Below are positions 55,601-61,489 of a stretch of DNA of 64,000 bases, one piece after another. The notes under the pieces are model-generated. The model did not search any database, was not told the DNA's origin, and saw only the letters and a program-made list of their open reading frames with translations. The stretch is from NCBI GenBank assembly GCA_024529925.1, contig JAFEUB010000912.1:541001-605000 (forward strand). The letters run 5' to 3'. Position 1 is the first letter of the stretch, and the number at the start of each line of letters is the position of its first letter. Source of the stretch: Ophthalmolycus amberensis. Its lineage: Eukaryota; Chordata; Actinopteri; Perciformes; Zoarcidae. Both the position numbers and the translations under genes were made by a program.

Positions 55601-57507
55601 CTATCCTCTCGTCTCGTATACTGATTTGTAGCTGGTGAGATGAGACTTTTTTTATTTATTTTTTTCAAAGGTACTTCTAAAAGGCCAAGGGTCCCTTAGG
55701 ATTATGTTGTCTGCATTTCAATGAAATATAAACATTCCTGGTAATACACTTATTCACTTTCTTGTCAAGACTTACAGTAAAAGAGAATCAATCAAGTGTA
55801 TTTATAAAGCACATTTAAAAAACAACACACGTGGATCAAAGAGCTATACAGACCAGAGCAGGTAGCTAGAATCACAGATGAAAGAAACACAGATGTAAAC
55901 ATCCAGATCGATGGCTCATGTCTGTACGCTAGATATGAAGTGAGAGCCGGGAGGCGATTAGCTGAGCGTAGCATAGTGACTGGAAACGGGAAAACAACGA
56001 ACCTGTCTCTGTCCAAAGGTAAAAAAAAAGGAAATCCAGCACCCAAAGCTGGTATGTGAATCAAATCAACACGTTGTATCTAGTTTGTTTAGATTTGTAC
56101 AAAAACATCTGCCTGTCAACCTCACGGTGACCACCAACGTCCAGGAAGTCACTGCTTACAGACAAGAAATAGAGCTTTAGAGGTGCTGTTCGGCTAGTCT
56201 TAATGCTAAGCTGTGCTAAAAAAGTTCTACCACTATTGCGTGCAGATATGAGTGATATCAATCTTTTCATCTAACTAGCAGCAATAAAGCAAATCAGCTT
56301 ATTCCCCAAAATGTCTGACTTTTTCCTTTCACAACTAATCCCATGAGGCTTTGACAGCGTACCAGTGGTTGAGACAAAGTTATTTCCATTGTACTTTGGT
56401 CGAAGTGCCACGGTGTTTAAATATTCTTCTAACGTGTTTGTGTGTGTTTCTGTATGTATATTGCATCTCTGATCTCATTTTAAGATCATGTGACGTTGGT
56501 AGAACAGTGCCAGCCTACATCTAGCACTCTGTTTATACAAAGGACTCTCTTTTCTTTAAATTGCGAAGGTCAGATCTTGCAGAGCAGAATAGAATTTAAT
56601 TAAGTGGGGGGGGGGGGGGGGGGGGGATTGACTGTTCTTGATCAAATGCACAGTAGTCAACTTAATTGCTTTTTGACAGCTCCGCAGCGTTTGCAGGAAA
56701 AATAAATTGGATTAATAGATGGATATCCCTCGTGCTCACCTGACTATGCCATCTACAGACCACAGCACATCAGGCACCAACAGTAGATGCCAGTCAATGT
56801 CTGTTTACTACAAGTAGGCAGTGACATGTCGTGCAAATTGTTGGAGTCGGTTGAATACACAGTACACAGGCCTCAGTGGGGGAAATCTCTACCAGGCATG
56901 CCCACAAGAGAACTAGCTAGGGCCCTCGAGCACTGACGTTCGCTAGATTCCCTTGTGAATCCATGCTAATTAAATTGCAAATGCAAGTAATTAACACCAG
57001 ATTCACCTCGAGGCTAAAATGAGCTTTACTGTGTACCATTTTTCGTCTGAGCAAGATGTCGGTACATGGGTCTGCAGATCTTAATCACGGAAATGAAAAT
57101 TCTCTTGACTGTTAAACTCCTCAGTGTCAGAGGAGCATCTTGTTTCATTAACACATCATGAGATCAAGGACCCATTCGTCAATTCATCACATGTAAGAGT
57201 ACAGAATCTCAACCTGGGAGTGACGGAGTTTGTACCTGGTATTCATTAGGCCAGAAGGTGCTGACTGCCAGCTCAACCTGGTGCCACTGCTTGGCATGAG
57301 ACCCCGATATGTTCCAAACCGCACTGCCGAGCGGACCCCCGTTGACTCGAACGTACGCCCGCAGGGCCCCCGGGCTGTGGCCATCACGACTGTACAGGAA
57401 GTAACTGAACTGGACGCAGTGCGTATCATTTTCACTCAGCGTCTGCAGCAGCAGCTGAGCACGATGACCCACGACATGCTGGGAAGAGTTCACCAACATA
57501 TAGGATC
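83..57507 (-). CDS. ptpru: ptpru, receptor-type tyrosine phosphatase U (R2B subfamily), partial, 20 exons
   Basis: Single-pass membrane receptor of the R2B family, which mediates homophilic cell adhesion through its MAM and Ig domains and signals through a cytoplasmic phosphatase-like region. Twenty exons splice in frame (2,888 coding bases; residues here are numbered 1-963 from the first split codon in the window). Order: MAM 1-119, Ig 120-216, fibronectin III repeats about 217-313, 314-419, 420-523 and 524-661, transmembrane about 680-705, juxtamembrane 706-830, start of D1 831-963. Ten N-glycosylation sequons lie in the ectodomain. The protein matches recalled human PTPRU much better than PTPRM/K/T, for example [50 protein letters not shown] and [10 protein letters not shown]. 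Both ends are cut: exons 1-2 lie upstream or were not found, and the rest of D1 and D2 run off the left edge. No promoter is visible. Whether this is a duplicated teleost copy (a or b) cannot be told. Confidence 0.96.
200..1841 (-). other. ptpru: ptpru intron 21
   Basis: Intron of 1,642 bp. Its only recognisable content is one copy of a dispersed fish repeat at about 1225-1500. No coding exon was seen. Confidence 0.85.
1225..1500 (+). repeat. dispersed repeat, copy A (TTAGCTTAGCATAAAGACTT family)
   Basis: It starts with cattttgggaaatatgctta, then carries gataagaagattgattccac, ggttagcttagcttagcata and ggctctgtccaaaactcc. The same ordered blocks recur at about 53070-53400 and 55930-56320. It is recognised from recalled percomorph fish genomes as a common interspersed repeat. 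The right boundary is unclear. Confidence 0.6.
1842..1939 (-). CDS. ptpru: ptpru exon 21 (D1)
   Basis: Exon of 98 bp, the conserved length, with acceptor actag and donor gtaagc; phase 1 in, phase 0 out; residues 892-924. It encodes [19 protein letters not shown] and [13 protein letters not shown], the conserved DFWRMVW and IVM(I/L)T core of the phosphatase fold. Confidence 0.97.
1940..2832 (-). other. ptpru: ptpru intron 20
   Basis: Intron of 893 bp. It contains a short tttc repeat (about 2292-2311) and an imperfect CA microsatellite (about 2758-2812) that ends about 20 bp from the exon 20 donor. Confidence 0.85.
2758..2812. repeat. imperfect CA microsatellite
   Basis: ACACACAC runs interrupted by CTCGCAAATA and a CG. 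It lies directly beside the exon 20 splice donor region. Confidence 0.9.
2833..2869 (-). CDS. ptpru: ptpru exon 20 (D1, 37-bp exon)
   Basis: Exon of 37 bp, the conserved length, with acceptor tttcag and donor gtgagt; phase 0 in, phase 1 out; residues 880-892. It encodes [12 protein letters not shown], which joins to the next exon as the IATQGP motif of tyrosine phosphatases. Confidence 0.96.
4354..4375. repeat. poly-G run (22 nt)
   Basis: Uninterrupted G homopolymer; on the gene's sense strand it is a C run. Length in the assembly may be unreliable. Confidence 0.9.
4629..4698. repeat. GT microsatellite
   Basis: About 22 uninterrupted GT units flanked by imperfect GT-rich sequence. Confidence 0.92.
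4941..5008. repeat. imperfect GT-rich microsatellite
   Basis: TGTGTGTAGG, then TGTGTGTGTG, then GCGTGCGTGTGTGTG units with interruptions. Confidence 0.85.
6654..6730 (-). CDS. ptpru: ptpru exon 19 (D1)
   Basis: Exon of 77 bp with acceptor ctcag and donor gtaagt; phase 1 in, phase 0 out; residues 854-879. It encodes [19 protein letters not shown] then NANYID, the conserved DYINANYID segment of the phosphatase fold. The intron before it is 107 bp. Confidence 0.97.
6838..6907 (-). CDS. ptpru: ptpru exon 18 (start of D1; KNRY motif absent)
   Basis: Exon of 70 bp with acceptor cgtag and donor gtaagt; phase 0 in, phase 1 out; residues 831-854. It encodes [19 protein letters not shown] and DTLG, matching human SFFEGWDATKKKDKVKG. 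Where active R2B phosphatases have KNRY, this exon reads TKGRDDTLG and then YDRHRV across the junction. The variable stretch is about two residues shorter than human PTPRU. Confidence 0.95.
8319..8356. repeat. CA microsatellite
   Basis: About 18 CA units in a row. Confidence 0.93.
8501..8542. repeat. C-rich tract with trailing CA units
   Basis: Runs of C broken by ACCG, then ACACACACACA. The apparent proline/histidine frames across it are artefacts. Confidence 0.9.
10797..10812. repeat. poly-G run
   Basis: About 16 consecutive G within intron 17. Confidence 0.88.
12182..12369 (-). CDS. ptpru: ptpru exon 17 (wedge region before D1)
   Basis: Exon of 188 bp with acceptor ttcag and donor gtgagg; phase 1 in, phase 0 out; residues 768-830. 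After the split Ser it encodes [38 protein letters not shown] and [19 protein letters not shown], ending KQEYE. This helical wedge just before D1 is one of the most conserved parts of R2B receptors. Confidence 0.98.
12370..13055 (-). other. ptpru: ptpru intron 16
   Basis: Intron of 686 bp with no recognisable repeat or second gene. Confidence 0.85.
13056..13210 (-). CDS. ptpru: ptpru exon 16 (juxtamembrane region)
   Basis: Exon of 155 bp with acceptor aatag and donor gtaaga; phase 2 in, phase 1 out; residues 716-768. It encodes [19 protein letters not shown], then [19 protein letters not shown] and [13 protein letters not shown]. It lies between the membrane and D1. A 17-nt C run (sense strand) sits 28-44 nt upstream of the acceptor, as part of its pyrimidine tract. 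Confidence 0.96.
13238..13254. repeat. poly-G run next to the exon 16 acceptor
   Basis: Seventeen G on the + strand, read as a C run 28-44 nt upstream of the exon 16 acceptor, inside the 291-bp intron 15. It forms part of the pyrimidine tract. Confidence 0.9.
13502..13525 (-). CDS. ptpru: ptpru exon 15 (24-nt microexon, juxtamembrane)
   Basis: A 24-bp exon with a strong pyrimidine tract, acceptor gccag and donor gtaagt; phase 2 in and out; residues 708-716. It adds RDYYSYC plus two split codons (joined [14 protein letters not shown]), where human PTPRU has GRDHYAYSYYPKPVNM from a slightly longer exon. Because the length is a multiple of three and the phases match, skipping it would keep the frame. 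The cysteine just inside the membrane is not in the recalled human protein. Confidence 0.9.
14381..15964. mobile_element. hAT-type non-autonomous DNA transposon, 1.58 kb
   Basis: The ends are the inverted repeat CAGTGGTGTATA at the left and TATACACCACTG at the right. Both sides are flanked by a perfect 8-bp target duplication TCAGGAAG (14373-14380 and 15965-15972), the size typical of hAT elements. The subterminal parts are rich in tacttttact and cttaagtac motifs, as in abundant fish hAT MITEs. The interior (about 14600-15750) has no transposase-like frame, so the element would need a transposase in trans. Orientation is undetermined. Confidence 0.9.
14976..15011. repeat. 12-bp tandem repeat inside the hAT element
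   Basis: Three copies of gcgttagcatta, just right of the words gagagcgca. It lies wholly within the hAT interior. Confidence 0.85.
16097..16235 (-). CDS. ptpru: ptpru exon 14 (transmembrane segment)
   Basis: Exon of 139 bp with acceptor ttctag and donor gtaaac; phase 1 in, phase 2 out; residues 662-708. It encodes [18 protein letters not shown], then a hydrophobic helix starting [14 protein letters not shown] and ending GAVIIII (about 680-705), then the stop-transfer KK. This is the single membrane crossing; the acidic SEE is outside and the basic side is cytoplasmic, as in human PTPRU ([10 protein letters not shown]). Confidence 0.97.
16236..19586 (-). other. ptpru: ptpru intron 13
   Basis: Intron of 3,351 bp. 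It contains a short G-rich run at about 19097-19112 and a long open frame on the minus strand (17982-18566) without a recognisable domain. No exon was seen. Confidence 0.82.
19587..19623 (-). CDS. ptpru: ptpru exon 13 (37-bp exon before the membrane segment)
   Basis: Small exon of 37 bp with acceptor tttcag and donor gtaatt; phase 0 in, phase 1 out; residues 650-662. It encodes [12 protein letters not shown], matching human [12 protein letters not shown], so it closes the last fibronectin repeat. It sits alone between introns of 5.2 and 3.4 kb and was placed by homology, frame and splice signals. Confidence 0.95.
19624..24831 (-). other. ptpru: ptpru intron 12
   Basis: Intron of 5,208 bp, AT-rich. 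Its only clear structure is the AT inverted repeat at 21688-21761. No coding exon was recognised. Confidence 0.85.
21688..21761. repeat. AT-rich imperfect inverted repeat
   Basis: The left arm starts gcaatttgattaattaat and the right arm ends ttaatcaaattgc; a central acttattt separates related atttgatt and aatcaaat blocks. A 74-bp near-palindrome that could fold as a hairpin. Confidence 0.75.
24832..25105 (-). CDS. ptpru: ptpru exon 12 (fourth fibronectin III domain, main part)
   Basis: Exon of 274 bp with acceptor gtccag and donor gtgagt; phase 2 in, phase 0 out; residues 558-649. It reads [19 protein letters not shown], then [38 protein letters not shown] and [22 protein letters not shown] is where R2B receptors carry a basic proprotein-convertase cleavage site that splits the receptor into two non-covalently bound subunits. 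Here the P4 residue is Lys instead of the Arg of a classic furin site. DNHT is a sequon. Confidence 0.97.
25203..25305 (-). CDS. ptpru: ptpru exon 11 (fourth fibronectin III domain, start)
   Basis: Exon of 103 bp with acceptor cctcag and donor gtgaga; phase 1 in, phase 2 out; residues 524-558. It encodes [19 protein letters not shown], then [14 protein letters not shown]. The intron to the next exon is only 97 bp, one of the two shortest found here. Confidence 0.97.
25306..26784 (-). other. ptpru: ptpru intron 10
   Basis: Intron of 1,479 bp without recognised repeats or exons. GC is somewhat higher toward its 3' end on the + strand. Confidence 0.82.
26785..26986 (-). CDS. ptpru: ptpru exon 10 (third fibronectin III domain, second half)
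   Basis: Exon of 202 bp with acceptor caacag and donor gtagaa; phase 0 in, phase 1 out; residues 457-524. It begins [19 protein letters not shown] and continues [38 protein letters not shown] and [13 protein letters not shown] and NIS are sequons. It shares the fold-defining Tyr and Leu positions of fibronectin III strands E to G. Confidence 0.97.
26987..29480 (-). other. ptpru: ptpru intron 9
   Basis: Intron of 2,494 bp with a CA microsatellite at 27727-27766. A 157-codon minus-strand frame (28280-28753) has no recognisable domain and is taken as chance. Confidence 0.83.
27727..27766. repeat. CA microsatellite
   Basis: About 20 uninterrupted CA units. Confidence 0.94.
29481..29590 (-). CDS. 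ptpru: ptpru exon 9 (third fibronectin III domain, first half)
   Basis: Exon of 110 bp, the conserved R2B length; acceptor ttgtag, donor gtgagc; phase 1 in, phase 0 out; residues 420-456. It encodes [19 protein letters not shown] and [17 protein letters not shown], nearly identical to mammalian PTPRU. Confidence 0.97.
30157..30261. repeat. AT palindrome plus (TA)n microsatellite
   Basis: A palindrome centred on cagtatatactg (about 30157-30192) runs into a second tatactgtata block and then about 25 TA units (about 30207-30255). Confidence 0.9.
30949..31220 (+). mobile_element. tRNA-derived SINE, teleost type
   Basis: A tRNA-like head with A box tgtggctaagtgg (near 30955) and B box ggttcgatccc (31003-31013). 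It is followed by the body block tgtccttgagcaagacactt and the tail blocks gtgaaagcgctttgagtgat and tacagctcatttaccattt. The order of blocks is that of a SINE seen widely in fish genomes (recalled, not searched). It is opposite in strand to ptpru. A duplicated cccctagtcgatccgctagt stretch after the B box looks like local slippage. Confidence 0.82.
31524..31841 (-). CDS. ptpru: ptpru exon 8 (second fibronectin III domain)
   Basis: Exon of 318 bp with acceptor tcccag and donor gtaagt; phase 1 in and out; residues 314-420. It reads [19 protein letters not shown], then [15 protein letters not shown], a [12 protein letters not shown] loop, [19 protein letters not shown] and FQTEED. Sequons are at NLT, NTT and NAS. 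The five-glycine loop makes this repeat slightly longer than recalled human PTPRU at the same place (LGSSHNQT). Confidence 0.97.
37295..38419. mobile_element. PIF/Harbinger-type non-autonomous DNA transposon, 1.1 kb
   Basis: Terminal inverted repeats of about 40 bp with two mismatches: the left begins TGCTGCGTTCACACCGGTCG and the right, read in reverse complement, TGGGGCGTTCACACCGGTCG. Both continue gttgattttttgacgcg. The element is flanked by the 3-bp duplication TTA (37292-37294 and 38420-38422), as expected for PIF/Harbinger (TWA). It is far more GC- and CpG-rich than its surroundings, with internal gcgtccaacgcg subrepeats near both ends. No transposase frame is visible. The right end lies 77 bp from the ptpru exon 7 splice site. 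Confidence 0.87.
37710..37887. repeat. 58-bp tandem repeat, three copies, inside the Harbinger-type element
   Basis: Units start at about 37710, 37768 and 37826, each with gacaaaaagggactccgaaa and tgatgccgatttgtacttgt. The third has aaagggg and an inserted aggc, so the last unit is 62 bp. Confidence 0.93.
38500..38793 (-). CDS. ptpru: ptpru exon 7 (first fibronectin III domain)
   Basis: Exon of 294 bp with acceptor cgacag and donor gtgagc; phase 1 in and out; residues 216-314. It encodes [19 protein letters not shown], then [38 protein letters not shown] and [19 protein letters not shown]. This is a complete fibronectin type III repeat. A transposon-like element ends only 77 bp past its donor site (see 37295..38419). 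Confidence 0.98.
40489..40803 (-). other. unrecognised short reading frame with signal-peptide-like start
   Basis: A minus-strand frame of 104 codons. From the second Met (40773) it reads [19 protein letters not shown], a convincing signal-peptide-like segment, then [19 protein letters not shown] and [20 protein letters not shown] strong donor-like ggttgtaagt lies inside the frame after VGVMPG, so it may be a first exon or a decayed one. I do not recognise the family and saw no partner exon. It is in the same orientation as ptpru but has no frame or phase fit to it. A chance frame or pseudogene is possible. Confidence 0.25.
41325..41530. repeat. dispersed fish repeat fragment
   Basis: Contains actttattgcaatcgtcata, ggagcagtgggctgccgtga, gggttcagtgtttcactcaa and ggacactcagacagcaggag, in the order recalled from a common fish interspersed repeat. 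Family and ends are uncertain. Confidence 0.55.
41655..41945 (+). repeat. dispersed repeat with an internal direct duplication
   Basis: Two related blocks: gaacatgaatgtccgtacca with catggcaatccatcc (from about 41673), and gatcatgaatgtctgtacaa with gatggcaatccacca (from about 41823). They are followed by accaaagtgataaagggacc and a gaccgacaacgt end. The pattern is common in percomorph genomes. Confidence 0.65.
42688..42862 (-). CDS. ptpru: ptpru exon 6 (Ig domain, second half)
   Basis: Exon of 175 bp, the conserved R2B length; acceptor tttcag, donor gtaaac; phase 0 in, phase 1 out; residues 158-216. It begins [19 protein letters not shown] and contains the second Ig cysteine in [17 protein letters not shown], ending FAELVVK. 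SHRRF and GVSNFAEL are hallmarks shared with mammalian PTPRU. Confidence 0.97.
43380..43545 (+). mobile_element. LINE 3' tail (L2/Maui-like)
   Basis: Contains gttaaagtttttttgtgggg, gtaaagccctctgaggcaaa, then gggcgatacaaataaattga and attgaat at the end, the characteristic 3' end of an abundant fish LINE (recalled). It is 5'-truncated; no coding part remains. Confidence 0.75.
43725..43940. repeat. (TA)n microsatellite split by a MITE
   Basis: TA runs at about 43725-43760 and 43915-43940, with the hAT-like MITE between them. Confidence 0.9.
43762..43914. mobile_element. hAT-like MITE, 153 bp
   Basis: It begins TAGGGGTGTAACG and ends CGTTACACCCCTA (with cgttacacccctaa at the border), a terminal inverted repeat of at least 12 bp. 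Interior gttcggttcg and taccgaaccgt blocks are also inverted. It lies inside a TA run, so the 8-bp target duplication cannot be read unambiguously. Confidence 0.8.
43962..44240. mobile_element. second MITE-like repeat with gtcgacta motifs
   Basis: Starts near gggctgtcctcaacccaag, carries aatcgactaac, ttgtcgacgaatcgatcagt, and toward the end gaaatagtcgactaagacc. It resembles a common fish MITE recalled as starting gggctgtc with tagtcgact repeats. Boundaries are approximate. Confidence 0.55.
44302..44331. repeat. CA microsatellite
   Basis: About 14 ACA/CA units at the right edge of the repeat cluster. Confidence 0.92.
46515..46835. repeat. degenerate short tandem array (ACCACAAAGAGACGCAAAA-like)
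   Basis: Diverged units such as gaccacaaagagacgcaaaa and gaccacagagaaacgcaaaa recur about every 17-37 bp with rare T. The right flank reads gttgttttgtgtctctttca, an inverted version of the unit. The cysteine- and phenylalanine-rich frame on the minus strand across it is a repeat artefact. Confidence 0.82.
47090..47205 (-). CDS. ptpru: ptpru exon 5 (Ig domain, first half)
   Basis: Exon of 116 bp with acceptor ctttag and donor gtcagt; phase 1 in, phase 0 out; residues 119-157. After the split codon it reads [19 protein letters not shown], then [19 protein letters not shown]. The cysteine of TFQC is the first Ig disulphide cysteine, and QNAT is a sequon. The split codon joins exons 4 and 5 as PCYKAPHF, where human PTPRU has PCAKAPHF. 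Confidence 0.96.
47206..49899 (-). other. ptpru: ptpru intron 4
   Basis: Intron of 2,694 bp. Apart from the GA tract (49368-49611), which ends 289 bp from exon 4, no repeat or exon was recognised. Confidence 0.85.
49368..49611. repeat. long GA-rich tract, about 240 bp
   Basis: GAGA units interrupted only by regularly placed GC steps (gcgagag), ending in about 36 pure GA units. The Arg/Glu and Ser/Leu frames on the two strands are artefacts of the repeat. Confidence 0.95.
49900..49981 (-). CDS. ptpru: ptpru exon 4 (end of MAM domain)
   Basis: Exon of 82 bp, the conserved R2B length, with acceptor tgcag and donor gtaagt. Phase 0 in, phase 1 out; residues 92-119. It encodes [19 protein letters not shown] followed by IVVLNYPC, the closing strands and last cysteine of the MAM domain. 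It is too short to stand out by length alone and was placed by homology and frame. Confidence 0.96.
50725..50751. repeat. CA microsatellite
   Basis: About 13 CA units. Confidence 0.92.
53070..53400 (+). repeat. dispersed repeat, copy B
   Basis: Carries gatgagaagatcgataccac, then ttagcctagcctagcc, gactctgtccaaaggtaaca, cagcacctctaaaacccac, acattgtatctcc and, at the end, tgctggactatttcttggca with gcagtgacttcctg. It shares block order with the copy near 1.3 kb. Confidence 0.72.
55930..56320 (+). repeat. dispersed repeat, copy C, with inverted second half
   Basis: The first half reads forward: gctgagcgtagcatagtgac, ctctgtccaaaggtaaaaa, acacgttgtatctagtttgt. The second half reads as the reverse complement of the same family: tagaggtgctgttcggctag, ttaatgctaagctgtgct, cttattccccaaaatg. 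The whole is partly palindromic. Confidence 0.7.
56607..56626. repeat. poly-G run
   Basis: About 20 consecutive G in intron 3. Confidence 0.9.
57236..57507 (-). CDS. ptpru: ptpru exon 3 (MAM domain, main part)
   Basis: Exon of 272 bp, the conserved length of R2B exon 3; acceptor ttccag, donor gtacaa. It enters in phase 1 and leaves in phase 0, residues 1-91. It starts with [13 protein letters not shown] and ends WPNEYQ. It includes the MAM core [19 protein letters not shown] with its cysteine and [19 protein letters not shown]. Sequons are at NSS, NDT and NIS. The MAM domain is the extracellular module that drives homophilic binding and dimer formation. The preceding N-terminal MAM exon, with the CTFE-type start, is not seen in the 6.5 kb to its right. 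Confidence 0.97.
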
Positions 57508-57771
57508 CTGGAAGGAACACAAGAAATGCATCAGTTAATTTTTAGTATTGCAACTTAATGGTTAATCGCAACAGTTTGTCACTTCTATGAGTCAGGAACA
57601 GACGTCATCAACAGGTTGTGGCAAGTAAGCATACACACAAAAAGTTACCAAGCAGCTTAAATGCCTGCGGTGTTGAATCATCCTAAATTGGAAATTGAAA
57701 ACAGCCGAACAGACACTAGCACTGCGTCTGCAATGCCCGTCTTTCCACAGGCAGTAATAACTTTTTGGTCG

Positions 57772-57794
57772 TTATTATTATTATTATTATTATT
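57772..57794. repeat. TTA trinucleotide repeat
   Basis: About seven TTA units, 264 bp upstream of exon 3 on the gene strand. Confidence 0.88.
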
Positions 57795-60700
57795 CAAGGT
57801 TCACAAAAAAAATATTTGAGGTATTTTACTATTTATTTACTGTGTTGTTTTCTTTAAAAAAATGAGAGCCAATAAAGAGAGACATAAGTGTGCTCTATGC
57901 ATTATGTAGTAAGGTTTACAGGGACTGGAGGTAATAAATATACATTGATGATTACATTAATCAGTTAATAATTTAACCTCAAGTTAAACTTGAGCAACAG
58001 AAAATGAAAATGAATCACTATGAGATCAAATTAATTATGATCAATACAGTGAGAAAAAAAGCAGGAAATATGAGTATAGATTACTTACACCAGTCTTTAT
58101 AGTGTGAATATGTCCATAGCACAGGTTTTCAATTGTTACTAGATTTACATTGAGGGACTTGTGTTAAGCAGACTCATATTAACCGAGGCAAACTTGTCAC
58201 AAAGGAACAAATCTGCAGTGAATCCACCAGAAGGAAATATGAAGGTATTCTTCCCCAACTCATTGTGTAATGTGTATGCGGTTGATAACCGCAAAAGAAT
58301 TGTGCCCTGTCGAATAAAAGGACACAATCTGTGCTGGCGAAGGCACTCGTGAATACTGGAGGGAGACGCAGAGAACAAGTGAGAGATGGAAGAAAAAGCA
58401 GACAGACTCAGCGAGAGAAAGTTTTTCCCTCTGCAAGGTGACGTCGAGGTAGGAAACAAAATTCACAACCTCCCCCCCAAAGCCTCCTCTAATCAGGATA
58501 ACATAACCCCATTGCCCTTTGCCTAGCATCTGTCCCGCCTTGAGTCTGTGCCCGCTAACGTAATTAGCACAACAATGTTGGGAGACCTTCCTGTGTACTC
58601 ACATAATCAAGCCTGTTGTCTTTGCACGCCAAGGTCTTTCTGTTCTGTCAGGAATGAGCCCGAGAGACCAGGCAGACACAGCCTTGGCGCCAGGTGTCCT
58701 GAAGACATTTATTCTCCACTCAGATGTGAATGCTGGATTGCCAGACAGATAATTCTTAACATCCCACACAGTGTGCGCCTCTCAACTGGGACGCATCCTC
58801 GACACACACTATACTCCGTAATGTTTTCACACCTTCCCAACAACTCACCATGCAAACACAAGTACAGCAGTACGAGTTATGAGTAGGGAACCTGTATATG
58901 CTATCCAGGGACAAGAAAAAAAACTCGCTCTTGCCTTCCTCTCCATTGTGTGCAAAACAAGACAAGTGATCGAGTCGTCTGCTTCTTTACCAGCACTACT
59001 GAGAAAGCACTAATTACCTCTTTAAGTGCAAATAAGGCAAAGCACCTAAATCCACAGGCTGATGTTTTACATAATGAAAATTAGATCAACAAACCTTAAC
59101 CCCGCACGATAAAGGAAGTTTAACTGAGAAGCGCAGAGAAGTAGGGACGGTCATTAGCTGGAGGCTAGAGTAGCGGCCTTTACTGCAAAGCCCTGTTGCC
59201 CTGCAGCCCACTGTCAACCGCCCCTGATTTGTGTCTCGTCCCGGCTGAGGATCTCTGCACTCTCATTTCGCATTGCTTAATTAGATCTTTCAGAATCTGT
59301 ATCCTCTCCTGCACCCTCAAGGCTCCCGAGGGACTCATAAGATAATAGCAAAGGGCTGAAGTGCTTCAGCCGTGCTGTCCTCACTGCTGGTTATTTGCTG
59401 GACACGTGCCACTTGTTTCATATATATAGACATCATGAACACCTTTCTGTTGACTTTGCATTTACTATCATGTCACGTGGGGACACGTGAAGCAGTCATT
59501 CTGCCGCCCTCTAACCTCTTTTGAGATTCAAATCGAAGATAGGTGAAGTCATATAATTAATAGGGTGCTGTATGTGAGTGCATATGATGAATGAAAATGT
59601 CCATGAATTAAACATTGTGGCAAAATAAATCGAGGTCCTGGACACATTCTGTGCAGTAACCCTGATATGTTGTGAGATAATCAATGGCAGCCCATTCAAT
59701 ATTGACATTATGCATCAGTTTGGTTCATGTCATTTGGCAACGTGTTGCCTCTGGAGCAAACAACAAGGTTTTTAAGAAATGTTTGTACCCAAGGAGTGAA
59801 AAAATGTAATAAATACAAAACTAACAAATTATTGGGAAAATAGTTTACCTCAATTCAACAAATATTCCGACAAAGCATGTTTTATTTAATTAATTAATAA
59901 ATAATCTTTGTATTCTTGGTTTCAATACATACATATTTTAGGAAGACATTTTTTTCGAACTCTTTTGATTAACTGATTTAATATGCAGTTTCTTAAAATG
60001 ACAGAAAATATAAATAAATGTCCAAGGTTACATCTTGATATTCCTTGTTTTTGACGACCAACAAAAACGCCTCAGTATTACATTTTTTGATATTTTCATG
60101 ACACAAAACAGGTAAAAGCAGCAAATCTTCACATTCAAGAGACTGGACCTTCTTCGTTGAAGGACTAGTGAATATTAACCTTAAGGTCAGTCGATTTATC
60201 CCAACCTTGACATAGGGACACTCTGAATACCGGGAACTATCTTTTGAAAAGCTGGGATGATTAAGAACGGGTTACCATGAAGAAAAGGTCAAAGTGACTG
60301 TTGCTGACTTGCGTGCATCAAGTAATGACGTTCTACGACTTTCTATGAAAAGCACTCCTCAACTGAAAGTTGTATTATTAATTCCATGAGTGTGCACTTT
60401 GACTGTAACTTTCAGTATGTTATCAGCACTGGACTCCATACGTTTGTCTTGTAGGAGAGTTCTGTGGCACTTGTGCTTGCAACAAGTTCAATAACCCTCT
60501 TGTGTAACAGGTACATCAGTGTAACGGCAATACTCTGGGTAAATACATTTAACTCTAAAGACAAGATATTGCTAGGACTGTTTTCTTTATATTTGCTTCT
60601 GAAACATATTTAGACAGCATTTATTATGATAAACCCTTTGACCTTGTTCCTTTTAAAAATAATCTGCTGAGTGGCTTGAAGAAATCTGAAAATGATGTGA

Positions 60701-61489
60701 CTGTTGAATGGAATACTCACTATAATTCACAATATTCACTGTATACCTTCCAAGGATGGTATTTTTGGGGGGAAATTATTTACTGCATATTAAAAAACTT
60801 AGCAGCTCTCATCAATGTCACTAAAACGTGCTTGCTGCTGGTTCTGGACACGTCTGCTTCATTGAATCTCCACCTGTGATGTGGTTGACCACTCTGCGTC
60901 CCTCGCCTGCGGTGTTACCCCAGAGTCATTGTTAGGGCCACTGCTATTTTCTGTCCAAATGCATACACACATTTTCATAGACTAATGTTCTTGTGCCATT
61001 TATTATCAAATATAAAACAACCTGATACAAATTTTCCTCTAATTCCTTTGTATTGAACATCAAGTCACTCAAGTAGTATATTCCTGCTTGCTCAAGATGA
61101 GGGCCGAAGCCAAAATTTAATTTCTTGGTTTTAATACCTACATAATGTAGAATTAGGAAATTTGTCTTGAGATTTTTTCTTTTTTCTGTCAAATGTTCTA
61201 TATAGGGCTGCAACTATTTTGATTATGTAATTCATTGTGTAGTTAACAAAATTAAATAAAAAAGTCGAGGGTGACTTCTTAATATTGTTTGTTTTGTTAG
61301 AACAACATTCCAAAATACATAGGTATTGATTTCTTTTGCCATTTTCTCACAGATTTGCATGAAGTCATCCATGCTCTCATAGCTCAACAGTACAACTGAT
61401 GAAGGCTTCAGCCCAATGAAAACCGCCCACCTCTAACTTATTCAAAATGTAGATAGAGGACAAGAAGGCAGCCACCCCACCACTCTTGC

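Larger units (their letters stand above)
49982..57235 (-). other. ptpru: ptpru intron 3
   Basis: Intron of 7,254 bp, the longest complete one. It contains a CA microsatellite (50725-50751), two copies of the dispersed repeat also seen near 1.3 kb, and a G run (56607-56626). No exon was recognised. Confidence 0.85.
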
